Shown piece after piece: positions 31,805 through 38,686 of a stretch of DNA of 64,000 bases. Positions within the stretch are counted from its first letter, which is position 1, and every line of letters starts with the position of its first letter. The stretch is from assembly GCF_016937655.1 (NCBI RefSeq), contig NZ_JAFHKL010000014.1, positions 60,280 through 124,279 on the forward strand, read 5' to 3'. The translations under genes and the position numbers were made by a program. The notes beneath the pieces are model-generated. The model worked only from the letters and a program-made list of their open reading frames with translations. It was not told where the DNA came from and ran no database searches. This DNA is from Chromobacterium alkanivorans. GTDB lineage: Bacteria > Pseudomonadota > Gammaproteobacteria > Burkholderiales > Chromobacteriaceae.

Positions 31805-32869
31805 ATGAAGCGGATGGATATGCAAGCTTTGCTGGAGTTCGACCTGGTCAGCCAGAAGTACGGCGAGACCCGCGTGGTCGACAATATGAGTTTCGAGTTG
31901 CAGGCGGGCGAGATCGCCTGCCTGTTGGGCAGCTCCGGCTGCGGCAAGACCACGGTGTTGCGCTGCATCGCCGGTTTCGAGAGTCTGCTGGGCGGCGAGA
32001 TCCGGCTCAACGGCCAGGTGATCAGCTCCATTCGCGAGCAGACGCCGGCGCACCAGCGCCGCATCGGCATGGTGTTCCAGGACTACGCGCTGTTTCCGCA
32101 CCTGACCGTGGCCGGCAACGTCGGCTTCGGCCTGGACGCCCTGCCCAAGGGCCAGCGCGCGGCGCGGGTGGCCGAGATGCTGGAGGTGGTGGGGCTGGCG
32201 GAGTGGGCGCGGCGTTATCCGCACGAGTTGTCCGGCGGCCAGCAGCAGCGAGTGGCGCTGGCGCGCGCGCTGGCGCCCAAGCCCAGCCTGTTGTTGCTGG
32301 ACGAGCCGTTTTCCAATCTGGACGTGGATTTGCGCGAGCGCCTGTCGCGCGAGGTGCGCGAGATCCTGAAAAGCCAGGGCGCCACCGCCATCATGGTGAC
32401 CCACGATCAGCACGAGGCCTTCGCTATCGCCGACCGCGTCGGGGTGATGCAGCAGGGCCGGCTATTGCAGTGGGACACGCCGTACCGGCTTTATCACGAG
32501 CCGGCCACTCGCTATATCGCCGACTTCATCGGCCAGGGCGTGTTCCTGGCCGGCAAGGTGACCGGGCCGCGCTGCGTGGCGCTGGAGATAGGCGAATTCT
32601 GCGGCATCGTGCCCCTGCAGTTCGAGACCGGGGACGAGGTGGACGTGCTGGTGCGGCCCGACGATGTGCAGCACGACGACGCCAGCCCGACGCGGGCGCT
32701 GGTCTGCGCCAAGGTGTTCCGCGGCGCGGAGTTCCATTACACGCTGGCGCTGCCGTCCGGCCAGCGGGTGCTGGCCCAGGTGCCCAGCCATCACGACCAC
32801 GCGGTGGGCGAGGCGATAGGCATCCGGCTGGAGCTGGATCATTTGATCGCCTTTCCGCGTCAGGGCTAA
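31805..32869 (+). CDS. fbpC: Ferric iron ABC transporter, ATPase
   Basis: A 354-residue ABC ATPase that powers ferric iron uptake. It carries Walker A (GSSGCGKTT), the signature LSGGQQQR, Walker B (LLLLDEPFSNLD) and the switch histidine (VTHDQ). A C-terminal TOBE-like domain (about 270-354) is present, as in FbpC. The start is ATG 31805 or ATG 31793; AAGGA at 31788 is better spaced for 31805. The TAA stop (32867-32869) is continuous with the end of a family 2 repeat. Confidence 0.95.
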   Translation: MKRMDMQALLEFDLVSQKYGETRVVDNMSFELQAGEIACLLGSSGCGKTTVLRCIAGFESLLGGEIRLNGQVISSIREQTPAHQRRIGMVFQDYALFPHLTVAGNVGFGLDALPKGQRAARVAEMLEVVGLAEWARRYPHELSGGQQQRVALARALAPKPSLLLLDEPFSNLDVDLRERLSREVREILKSQGATAIMVTHDQHEAFAIADRVGVMQQGRLLQWDTPYRLYHEPATRYIADFIGQGVFLAGKVTGPRCVALEIGEFCGIVPLQFETGDEVDVLVRPDDVQHDDASPTRALVCAKVFRGAEFHYTLALPSGQRVLAQVPSHHDHAVGEAIGIRLELDHLIAFPRQG

Positions 32870-33234
32870 GAACCTGTTTACGATCTTTTGTCTGTGCTTT
32901 GAAACATGGTTTTGCGCACAGGAAGCTGCGTATCCGACGCGCCCTGGGTCCCTTCAGGCCAGCCGTCGGGTGGCAGGTCCGAGGTCTTAAGCGGCTGCCT
33001 GTTCGAGCAGCGCGACGGTAGCGCGCTGCGAGTTCAGCCGCGCCTCGGACCTGGCGGGAACCGGCGGGAAGCCGTAGGCCTGGCTTGCAGGGTGGCCTTT
33101 AGGGGTGGAGGGGATATTTGGCCAAGCAAATATCCCCTCCCTGCTCGCCGGGCAGCCCCGGCAATGAAAGTCATTATCCGCGCAGCGGATTCCATGGCTT
33201 GGAGCCATCACTCGGAAAGATGATGAACACGCTC
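32870..33234. repeat. Family 2 repeat, copy 1, filling the space between fbpC and a convergent gene
   Basis: This 365-base non-coding block begins with GAACCTGTTTACGATCT, the family 1 end, and finishes with a related inverted end (GATGATGAACACGCTC). It lies exactly between the stop codons of two convergent genes. Bases about 32915-33050 are repeated in inverse orientation at about 48180-48345. The block contains a perfect palindrome at 33107-33140. A 105-codon frame inside is considered non-coding. Confidence 0.65.
33107..33140. repeat. 14-bp perfect inverted repeat inside the family 2 repeat
   Basis: GGAGGGGATATTTG (33107-33120) is the exact inverse complement of 33127-33140, with a 6-base loop. 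It would form a stable hairpin on either strand between two convergent genes and could act as a bidirectional transcription stop, though no T-run follows. Confidence 0.75.
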
Positions 33235-33747
33235 TTAGCGTTCCAGTATCGCCTTGCGGTGGCGGCGGAACACCCATTTCTCCCACAGCTGGCGGGTGGC
33301 GTCGTCGAAGGCGCAGCCGATGTCGGCGCAGATCAGGTAATTGCCGTTTTCGCCCGGCGTCACCGTGGTGATGCGGGCGGCGAGGAAGAGCAGCAGCGCG
33401 GAATCGGGATTGGGGCACAAGGCCACCAGCACCGGTTCGCTGCCGTGGTTGGCGTGGTCCGAAATCCAGGCGATGCAATCCAGGCCCAGCCGGCACGGCG
33501 TCAGCGGCGGGCGCTCCGGATGGCGCGACAGCAGCGACACCTCCAGCGCCAGGTCCAGCTTGGCCTCCAGCCTGACCAGCATCGGGTCGGCTTCGGCCAG
33601 GGTTTCGGTGGGCGCGGCCAGCACCCGCAGCGCCAGCCGGGTTTCGCGCTCCTGGCGCGCCGGACAGATCCCGCCCGGCAGGGGCTGGACCGAGAACGGC
33701 AGTTCGGCGTCGAAGCTGGCGCTGCCCAGTTCGGGAAATAAGCTCAT
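33235..33747 (-). CDS. Unrecognised cytoplasmic protein, possibly PilZ-like
   Basis: A 170-residue protein with no signal peptide or membrane segment. The middle has a leucine-rich amphipathic stretch (MLVRLEAKLDLALEVSLLS) followed by a predicted beta-rich part and a basic C-terminus (KWVFRRHRKAILER). This layout recalls atypical PilZ proteins, but the c-di-GMP-binding RxxxR and (D/N)xSxxG motifs are not evident, so no function is assigned. The start has a GGGAG ribosome binding site. It lies 25 bases downstream of serB on the same strand. Its TAA stop abuts a family 2 repeat end. Confidence 0.7.
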   Translation of the reverse strand: MSLFPELGSASFDAELPFSVQPLPGGICPARQERETRLALRVLAAPTETLAEADPMLVRLEAKLDLALEVSLLSRHPERPPLTPCRLGLDCIAWISDHANHGSEPVLVALCPNPDSALLLFLAARITTVTPGENGNYLICADIGCAFDDATRQLWEKWVFRRHRKAILER

Positions 33748-33772
33748 CGGTCGGCTCCCGCGGTGTGGCCGT

Positions 33773-34621
33773 TCAGTGATACAGGTTCAGGATGCGGTCC
33801 AGGCCGCCGTGGTTGACGGCGATGTCGGCCTGGGCGCGCACCACCGGCTTGGCGTGCACGGCGACGCCGACGCCGGCCTCGGCCAGCATCTGCAAATCGT
33901 TGGCGCCGTCGCCCATCGCCAGCACTTGTTCCGGCTTCAGTCCCAGCGCCTCGCGTTGCTGGATCAGCAAGCGCTTCTTGGCGGCGGCGTCGACGATGGG
34001 GCCGCGCACCCGGCCGGTCAAGGCGCCGTTTTCGATCTCCAGCTGATTGGCGTAGGCGAAGTCCAGGCCCAGCTCGGCTTTCAGCCTTTCGGTGAAGAAA
34101 GTGAAGCCGCCGGACACCAGCATGAACTTGACGCCGTGGCGCTTGCAGGCGGCCAGCAGCGCCTCGGCGCCCGGCATCAGCCTGACTCTCTCACGATAGA
34201 CCTGTTCCAGCGCGCTTTCCGGCAAGCCGCGCAGCAGCGCCACCCGCTCGGCCAGCGAGGCGGCGAAATCCAGCTCGCCGCGCATCGAGCGCTCGGTGAT
34301 GGCCGCCACCTGCGGCTTGAGGCCGTTCATGTCGGCGATTTCGTCTATGCACTCGATGGTGATCAGCGTGGAGTCCATGTCCGACACCAGCAGGCCGAAA
34401 TCGGCGAAGCTGCGGCCGGCTTCGACATAGGCGCCGTCGTAGCCCCATTGCTCGCACAGCGCCAGCGCCGCGGTCCGTTGCGTTGGCGCCGCGCCGCGCA
34501 GCCGCGCCACGCTGGGGCTGGGATGGTCCATATGGGTGGCCTCGACGAGGTGGGCCAGTTCATGCAGATGGTGCGGGTCCAGCGCGTCGGCTTGGATCAC
34601 CAGGGTGTAGGCGAGGCTCAT
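33773..34621 (-). CDS. serB: Phosphoserine phosphatase
   Basis: SerB performs the last step of serine synthesis, hydrolysing O-phosphoserine. The 282-residue product has an N-terminal ACT-like region (1-75) and a C-terminal HAD domain with motif I DMDSTLI, motif II in MLVSGGFTFFTE, and motif III/IV in GDGANDLQML. The length is normal. The ATG at 34621 is preferred to an in-frame TTG at 34636. It is followed by the unknown gene, probably in one transcript. Confidence 0.95.
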   Translation of the reverse strand: MSLAYTLVIQADALDPHHLHELAHLVEATHMDHPSPSVARLRGAAPTQRTAALALCEQWGYDGAYVEAGRSFADFGLLVSDMDSTLITIECIDEIADMNGLKPQVAAITERSMRGELDFAASLAERVALLRGLPESALEQVYRERVRLMPGAEALLAACKRHGVKFMLVSGGFTFFTERLKAELGLDFAYANQLEIENGALTGRVRGPIVDAAAKKRLLIQQREALGLKPEQVLAMGDGANDLQMLAEAGVGVAVHAKPVVRAQADIAVNHGGLDRILNLYH

Positions 34622-34681
34622 GGCGTGGCGGGTCAATGCGTGTCGGAACCGGCATTATGCCACGCCGCGTCGGCGGCCGGC

Positions 34682-35152
34682 TCAGTCCCTTGCCGCGCAG
34701 CGCCGGGCCCAGCGCCGCAGCAGCGCGTCCACGGACAGCAGGCCGGGGCCGAAGGCGAGCACCACGGCGATCAGCATGCCCCAGTAGTAATGGAATTCGC
34801 GGGTGGCCTCGGTCAGGCCCGGATAGCTGATCACCGCCACCGCGTTGAGGATGAACAGGCCGGCGGCGGCGAAGCGCCCGCCCAGGCCCAGCGCCAGCAG
34901 CGCGGACAGGCCCAGTTCGCCGGCGGCGGCCAGGGCCGCGGCGACGGCGGGCGGCAGCAGCGGCACGTGGTATTCCTCGGTGAACAGCAGGAGGGTGGTG
35001 TCCCAGTCGTCTATCTTGGTCAGGCCGGACTTGAAGAACACATTGGCGATCCACAGCCGGAACAGCAGCAAGAGCAGCGGCTGCAGCAGGTCGCCGCCGC
35101 GGATCAGCCAGCGGTAGGGCGCGGTGAAGCGAGAGCAGGTCAAGGGGTTCAT
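34682..35152 (-). CDS. DoxX family membrane protein, probable BufD of the bufferin operon
   Basis: A 156-residue protein with four predicted helices (LLQPLLLLLFRLWIANVFF; AAALAAAGELGLSALLALG and two more), typical of DoxX. DoxX-type proteins (BufD) often close bufferin operons, where they are thought to support redox chemistry or electron flow for the DUF692 enzyme; that role is not settled. Here it lies 249 bases beyond bufC on the same strand, separated from it by a degenerate repeat. The start has an AGGAGAC ribosome binding site, so it may be translated from an independent transcript. Confidence 0.85.
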   Translation of the reverse strand: MNPLTCSRFTAPYRWLIRGGDLLQPLLLLLFRLWIANVFFKSGLTKIDDWDTTLLLFTEEYHVPLLPPAVAAALAAAGELGLSALLALGLGGRFAAAGLFILNAVAVISYPGLTEATREFHYYWGMLIAVVLAFGPGLLSVDALLRRWARRCAARD

Positions 35153-35244
35153 GGCGGGTGTCTCCTGTGTGTTGAGTATGGTTCAGCGGCGACGGATGGC
35201 AAATCGAGGGCGTACGGATCCCCGCCGGGCGCGCGCGGGCCCGA

Positions 35245-35370
35245 GCACGATCTGCTGCGCGTCAGCGATACGGTGTTGAAATCCGCTTCGAAATGCTCAT
35301 GTACCGTATGTACATTCCGCTTTCTCAGCGGTTTTCGCCTTGTCTCGCTTTAGCTCGCGAGATCGTGAGT
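35245..35370. repeat. Transposon-like interspersed repeat, copy C (degenerate, family 1)
   Basis: An inverted copy of the family 1 element with the conserved core (CTGCTGCGCGTC, AAATGCTCATGTACCGTA, TTTCTCAGCGGTTTTCGCC, CGCGAGATCGTGAG) but decayed ends, so no flanking duplication can be read. It separates bufC from the doxX gene. Confidence 0.75.
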
Positions 35371-35401
35371 CGTGTTTTTGAGGTCAGGGTTTAATAAGGG
35401 C

Positions 35402-36142
35402 TTAAAGTTTGATGTTCTGGATCAGCCTCTGCTGGAACAGCCGCAGCAGGCCGGCCTGCAGGTCGAAGCCCGCTTCGGCGGCCAAGGCCTGTTCCACCGC
35501 GGCTTCCAGCGTCGCGCCGTCGAGGAAGGCCCGCAGCAGCGCGGCCAGGCCGGCGCCGACGATGTCGACCTCAACCCGGCCCTGGAGGCGGCGGACCAGC
35601 ATCGCCTCCGGCTGCCGGTGCAGGTCCACGTTCAGCTCCACCGGCTGGCGCTGGTGGGCCAGCCAGATCGACGCCGCCGGCCAGGGGCTGAGCAGGGCGG
35701 CGACATCGGGCAGCGGCCGCAGCCTGAGTTCGCCCCAGCGCGCTTGCGGGAAGGCGGCCAGCGCCGCGCTGTCGGCGGGCGCGGCATCGGCGGCGTAGTA
35801 GGCGCGGTGGACCCGCCATTCCAGCCGCGCGACGTCGGCCAGATAGGGCAGTTCGCGCGCGTGTTCGAAGCCGGCGACGAAGTCGCCGAAGCCGGCGCCG
35901 TACAGGTGCAGATTGCCGCTTTGCGACGGATGGCCGCCGATGAAGACGCGAGCCAGGCCGGTGAAGAAGTCTTCGCCCACCAGTTGGCGGCAGACCGGAT
36001 AGATGAAGGCCAGGGTGTCGATCAAGCCCACCCGGTAGTTGTTGCGGTAGACCGCGAGTCCGGCCGGGTCCAGCGCCGCCGCCGCGCGCGCCGGGTCGGC
36101 GATCTGCTCCAGCAGCTCCGCCTGCCAATCAGACCAGTTCAT
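35402..36142 (-). CDS. bufC: DUF2063-type partner protein of the bufferin enzyme (BufC)
   Basis: A 246-residue cytoplasmic protein with the DUF2063 (HvfC/BufC) N-terminal region (LAVYRNNYRVGLIDTLAFIYP, VGEDFFTGLARVFI) followed by a variable C-terminal half. In known systems it presents the precursor peptide to the multinuclear iron enzyme encoded next to it. Its start overlaps the end of bufB by 14 bases, so the two are translationally coupled. Assignment rests on the family motif and the operon order; the symbol follows the naming used for the Caulobacter system. Confidence 0.85.
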   Translation of the reverse strand: MNWSDWQAELLEQIADPARAAAALDPAGLAVYRNNYRVGLIDTLAFIYPVCRQLVGEDFFTGLARVFIGGHPSQSGNLHLYGAGFGDFVAGFEHARELPYLADVARLEWRVHRAYYAADAAPADSAALAAFPQARWGELRLRPLPDVAALLSPWPAASIWLAHQRQPVELNVDLHRQPEAMLVRRLQGRVEVDIVGAGLAALLRAFLDGATLEAAVEQALAAEAGFDLQAGLLRLFQQRLIQNIKL

Positions 36143-36962
36143 GCGCGGCCTCCAGAATGGCTTGGGCCTTGGCGGCCTCGCCGCGCAGGGTGGCCAGCGG
36201 CGGAATCTCCAGGTCCCATTCGATCAGCGTGGGGCGCGGGCCCAGCCGGGCGATGGCCTCGCGGTACAACTGCCAGACGCCGTCGTGCACCGGCTGGCTG
36301 TGGGTGTCCACCAGCATGCCTTCGCGTTCGCTATAGCCGGCCAGGTGGATTTCGCCTATCGCCGCCGCCGGCAGCGCGTCCAGCACCGCGTCGGTGTCCA
36401 CGCCCAGATTGACGCGGTTGACGTAGAGATTATTGATGTCCAGCAGGATGCCGCAGCCGGTGCGGCGCGCCAGTTCGGCCAGGAACTCGCCCTCGTGCAT
36501 CTCGTTGCCGGGAAACTCCAGATAGCTGGACAGGTTTTCCAGCAGGATGGGGCGGCCCAGCGCGTCCTGGGTCTCCGCGACGTGGCCGGCGATCACCGCC
36601 AGCGATTCGCGGGTGTAGGGGATGGGCAGCAGATCGTTGACGAAGCGGCGCTCGGAATGGTTGAAGGACAGGTGCTCCGACACCGCCGCCGGCTGCAGCG
36701 CGTCCACCAGCCGCTTGAGCGAGGCCAGATGGGCCGGGTCCGGGCGCGCGGCCGAGCCCAGGCCCAGGCCGACGCCGTGCAGGGACAGCGGCCAACAGGC
36801 GGCCACTTCCTGCAGCATGCTCCAGGGCATGCCGCCGTCGAAGAAGTTCTCGCTGTGCACTTCCACCCAGCCCAGGTCCGGGCGGCTGTCCAGCGCTTCG
36901 CGGTAATGCGGGGCGCGCAGGCCGATGCCGCAGACCGCGGGAAGCTTGGTTTCCATCGTCAT
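36129..36962 (-). CDS. bufB: DUF692 multinuclear non-heme iron oxidase (BufB)
   Basis: A 277-residue TIM-barrel enzyme of the DUF692/MNIO family, which also includes MbnB of methanobactin synthesis. It carries the typical metal-site segments: GLRAPHYRE, VEVHSENFFDG, SLHGVGLGLGS, SEHLSFNHSE, LENLSSYL, LLDINNLYVN and DTHSQPVHDGVW. Known bufferin enzymes convert cysteine residues of the precursor to thiooxazole heterocycles that bind copper. It starts 39 bases after the second precursor gene and overlaps bufC. All expected His, Asp and Glu positions appear present. Confidence 0.92.
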   Translation of the reverse strand: MTMETKLPAVCGIGLRAPHYREALDSRPDLGWVEVHSENFFDGGMPWSMLQEVAACWPLSLHGVGLGLGSAARPDPAHLASLKRLVDALQPAAVSEHLSFNHSERRFVNDLLPIPYTRESLAVIAGHVAETQDALGRPILLENLSSYLEFPGNEMHEGEFLAELARRTGCGILLDINNLYVNRVNLGVDTDAVLDALPAAAIGEIHLAGYSEREGMLVDTHSQPVHDGVWQLYREAIARLGPRPTLIEWDLEIPPLATLRGEAAKAQAILEAAHELV

Positions 36963-37001
36963 TCACCTCGGGTCGCCCGGCCGGGCTGCCCGGCGGCGCG
37001 A

Positions 37002-37277
37002 TCAGGATTGTTTGGGCGGCGGCGCGGTGCGGCCGCCCAGTTTCTCGCAAGTGCCCTTGGGCACGTAGTGCCACTCGTTGGGATCGTTGTCCACCTTGGC
37101 CTCGCCGGCGCAGTAATGGGCGCCGTCGGCGGACGCGCAGTCGTTCTTGCCGGCCGGGGTGGCGCCATAGCATTTTTCCTTGGGCTGCGGCGCGTCTTCG
37201 GCCTGGGCCGAGGCGGCCACGCCCAGCGCGATGGCGGCGCCGACGGCGGTGGCAAGCAGTTTGCGAGTGGCGTTCAT
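37002..37277 (-). CDS. bufA: Bufferin-type precursor peptide (DUF2282), second copy
   Basis: A 91-residue exported peptide with a signal peptide (VGAAIALGVAASAQA, cleavage near residue 26). The mature part has the four conserved cysteines of DUF2282: KCYG, NDCAS, YCAG and TCEK. In related systems the DUF692 enzyme modifies cysteines and the exported product sequesters copper. It has a strong AGGAGA ribosome binding site and lies 39 bases before bufB. It differs from the upstream copy in the linker and in a proline-rich tail (TAPPPKQS). Confidence 0.92.
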   Translation of the reverse strand: MNATRKLLATAVGAAIALGVAASAQAEDAPQPKEKCYGATPAGKNDCASADGAHYCAGEAKVDNDPNEWHYVPKGTCEKLGGRTAPPPKQS

Positions 37278-37385
37278 ATCAGTCTCCTGTGGGATGTGCG
37301 ACCGCCCTCGGACGGGCGGTTTGGCGAACCCCGCTGAGACTACATGGATTTGAAATTCGTTCTTTCAGATTTCGTTCAGACTTCA

Positions 37386-37418
37386 GCCGGAGCGCGACGG
37401 CGACGGCCGCGCTCCGGC
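37386..37418. other. Strong hairpin between the two precursor genes
   Basis: An 11-bp perfect stem (GCCGGAGCGCG/CGCGCTCCGGC) with an 11-base loop lies about 10 bases after the stop codon of the first precursor gene in its reading direction. There is no T-run, so it is more likely an mRNA stabiliser or attenuator than a full terminator. Confidence 0.6.
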
Positions 37419-37428
37419 CGGGTCCGGC

Positions 37429-37689
37429 TTACTTCTTGGGCGCGGTGCTGCCGCCCATTTTCTCGCAGCTGCCCTTGGCCACGTATTTCCAGTCGCCCGG
37501 GTCCTTGTCCATCTTGGCCTGGCCGGCGCAGGAATGGGCGCCGGTGGCGGACGCGCAGTCGTTCTTGCCGGCCTGGGCGATGCCGTAGCACTTCTCTTTG
37601 TCGGCGGCGGCTGCCGGAGCGGAGGCCAGCGCGCCGAGGGCTACGACGGCGCCGAGGGCGGAGGCGATCAGGGTTTTGCTGGTGCTCAT
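37429..37689 (-). CDS. bufA: Bufferin-type precursor peptide (DUF2282), first copy
   Basis: An 86-residue exported peptide leading the bufferin operon. A signal peptide ([18 protein letters not shown]) is followed by a 60-residue mature part with four cysteines (KCYG, NDCAS, SCAG, SCEK). It is closely similar to the gene 151 bases downstream, so the two came from a duplication. It has an AGGAGA ribosome binding site. Being first and followed by a hairpin, it may be the more abundant precursor, which is inference. Confidence 0.92.
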   Translation of the reverse strand: MSTSKTLIASALGAVVALGALASAPAAAADKEKCYGIAQAGKNDCASATGAHSCAGQAKMDKDPGDWKYVAKGSCEKMGGSTAPKK

Positions 37690-37736
37690 GGTGTTTCTCC
37701 TGTTTAACGGCCGGTGGCCGAATCATGATGAGGGGG

Positions 37737-37765
37737 ATTATAAACGAGCCAGTCTGCCGGACTTC
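37737..37765 (-). promoter_or_regulatory. Candidate promoter of the bufferin operon
   Basis: On the minus strand a perfect TATAAT (37737-37742) lies about 47 bases before the first precursor start. The -35 region (GAAGTC) is poor, which would suit an activated or alternative-sigma promoter. Tentative. Confidence 0.35.
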
Positions 37766-37975
37766 CGCATTGCGAAAGTTTGCCGGGCCGGACATCCATT
37801 GAGTCGCGGCGGTTTCCGGCTTCTTACACTGTAGCCGCGATTTTTTTGATTGCGGCGCCGGATGTGCTCGACAGTCCTTGCTGCCCATGAGTCGGCGGCA
37901 AGGCGGCCTCATTACGGCGAGATGCGATTTTTTTTGGGGAGGGAAGAAGGGGGAGCGAGGGGGCGGATAAGGATT

Positions 37976-37991
37976 GGGCCCCGCGGGGCCC
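37976..37991. repeat. 16-base perfect palindrome downstream of queE
   Basis: GGGCCCCGCGGGGCCC, immediately after the queE stop codon. Very GC-rich and without a T-run; it may help end transcription or protect the mRNA end. Confidence 0.5.
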
Positions 37992-37998
37992 GGCAAGT

Positions 37999-38634
37999 TC
38001 AGCGGATATTGGTAACTTTATGTGTCTGCACCGACAGCCGCCAGCGCGGATGCGCCATGCAGTAGGCGATGGCGGCGCGGGTGTTGGCGGCAAGGTCCGG
38101 GCCGTCCATCGGTTGCAGATAGAAAGTGTCGAAGTCCAGCTGCTCGACGGTTTCCGGCAGCTGCGTCGCCTGCGGATAGACCAGCTTCAGCTCGTCGCCG
38201 CTGCGCAGCAGCAGCTCCGCTCCGGCCTTGGGGCTGACGCAGATCCAGTCCAGCCCCGGCGGCGCGGCCACGGTGCCGTTGGTTTCCACCGCCACTTCGA
38301 AACCGAGCCGGTGCAGCGCGGCGATCAACTCGGCGTCCAGCTGCAGCAGCGGCTCGCCGCCGGTGCACACCACATAGGGCGTGCCGCCGGCGCCGGCTGG
38401 CCATTCGGCGGCGATGCGCTCGGCCAGCGCCGCCGCGCTCTTGAATTTGCCGCCGTCCGGACCGACGCCGACGAAGTCGGTGTCGCAGAACTGGCAGACC
38501 GCCTTGGCGCGGTCCTCCTCGCGGCCGGACCACAGATTGCAGCCGGCGAAGCGGCAGAACACCGCGGCGCGGCCGGCCTGGCGGCCCTCGCCCTGCAGCG
38601 TGTAGAAGATTTCCTTGACCGTGTAAGTCGTCAC
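37999..38634 (-). CDS. queE: 7-carboxy-7-deazaguanine synthase
   Basis: QueE is a radical SAM enzyme that makes the 7-deazaguanine ring of queuosine from carboxytetrahydropterin. The 211-residue product begins TVKEIFYTLQGEGRQAG and has the QueE-specific cluster motif: Cys at FAGCNLW, then CQFCDTDF, a widened spacing instead of the usual CxxxCxxC. CTGGEPLLQ follows. It is last in a queC-queD-queE cluster on the minus strand, 52 bases after queD. A perfect 16-base palindrome (37976-37991) lies just after the stop. Confidence 0.95.
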   Translation of the reverse strand: MTTYTVKEIFYTLQGEGRQAGRAAVFCRFAGCNLWSGREEDRAKAVCQFCDTDFVGVGPDGGKFKSAAALAERIAAEWPAGAGGTPYVVCTGGEPLLQLDAELIAALHRLGFEVAVETNGTVAAPPGLDWICVSPKAGAELLLRSGDELKLVYPQATQLPETVEQLDFDTFYLQPMDGPDLAANTRAAIAYCMAHPRWRLSVQTHKVTNIR

Positions 38635-38686
38635 AGCGCGTTCTCTAAGTAAATGGCGGGGGAGGCGGGGGCGATGTTCCGGCGGC

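Noticed and set aside
29068..32070. 1000-codon minus-strand frame across fbpABC
   Set aside because: A composition shadow rich in Gln, His and Arg; the three transporter genes on the plus strand carry every expected motif.
32906..33223. 105-codon plus-strand frame inside the family 2 repeat
   Set aside because: It lies wholly within a repeat and crosses a perfect palindrome. The second repeat copy does not appear to keep the frame.
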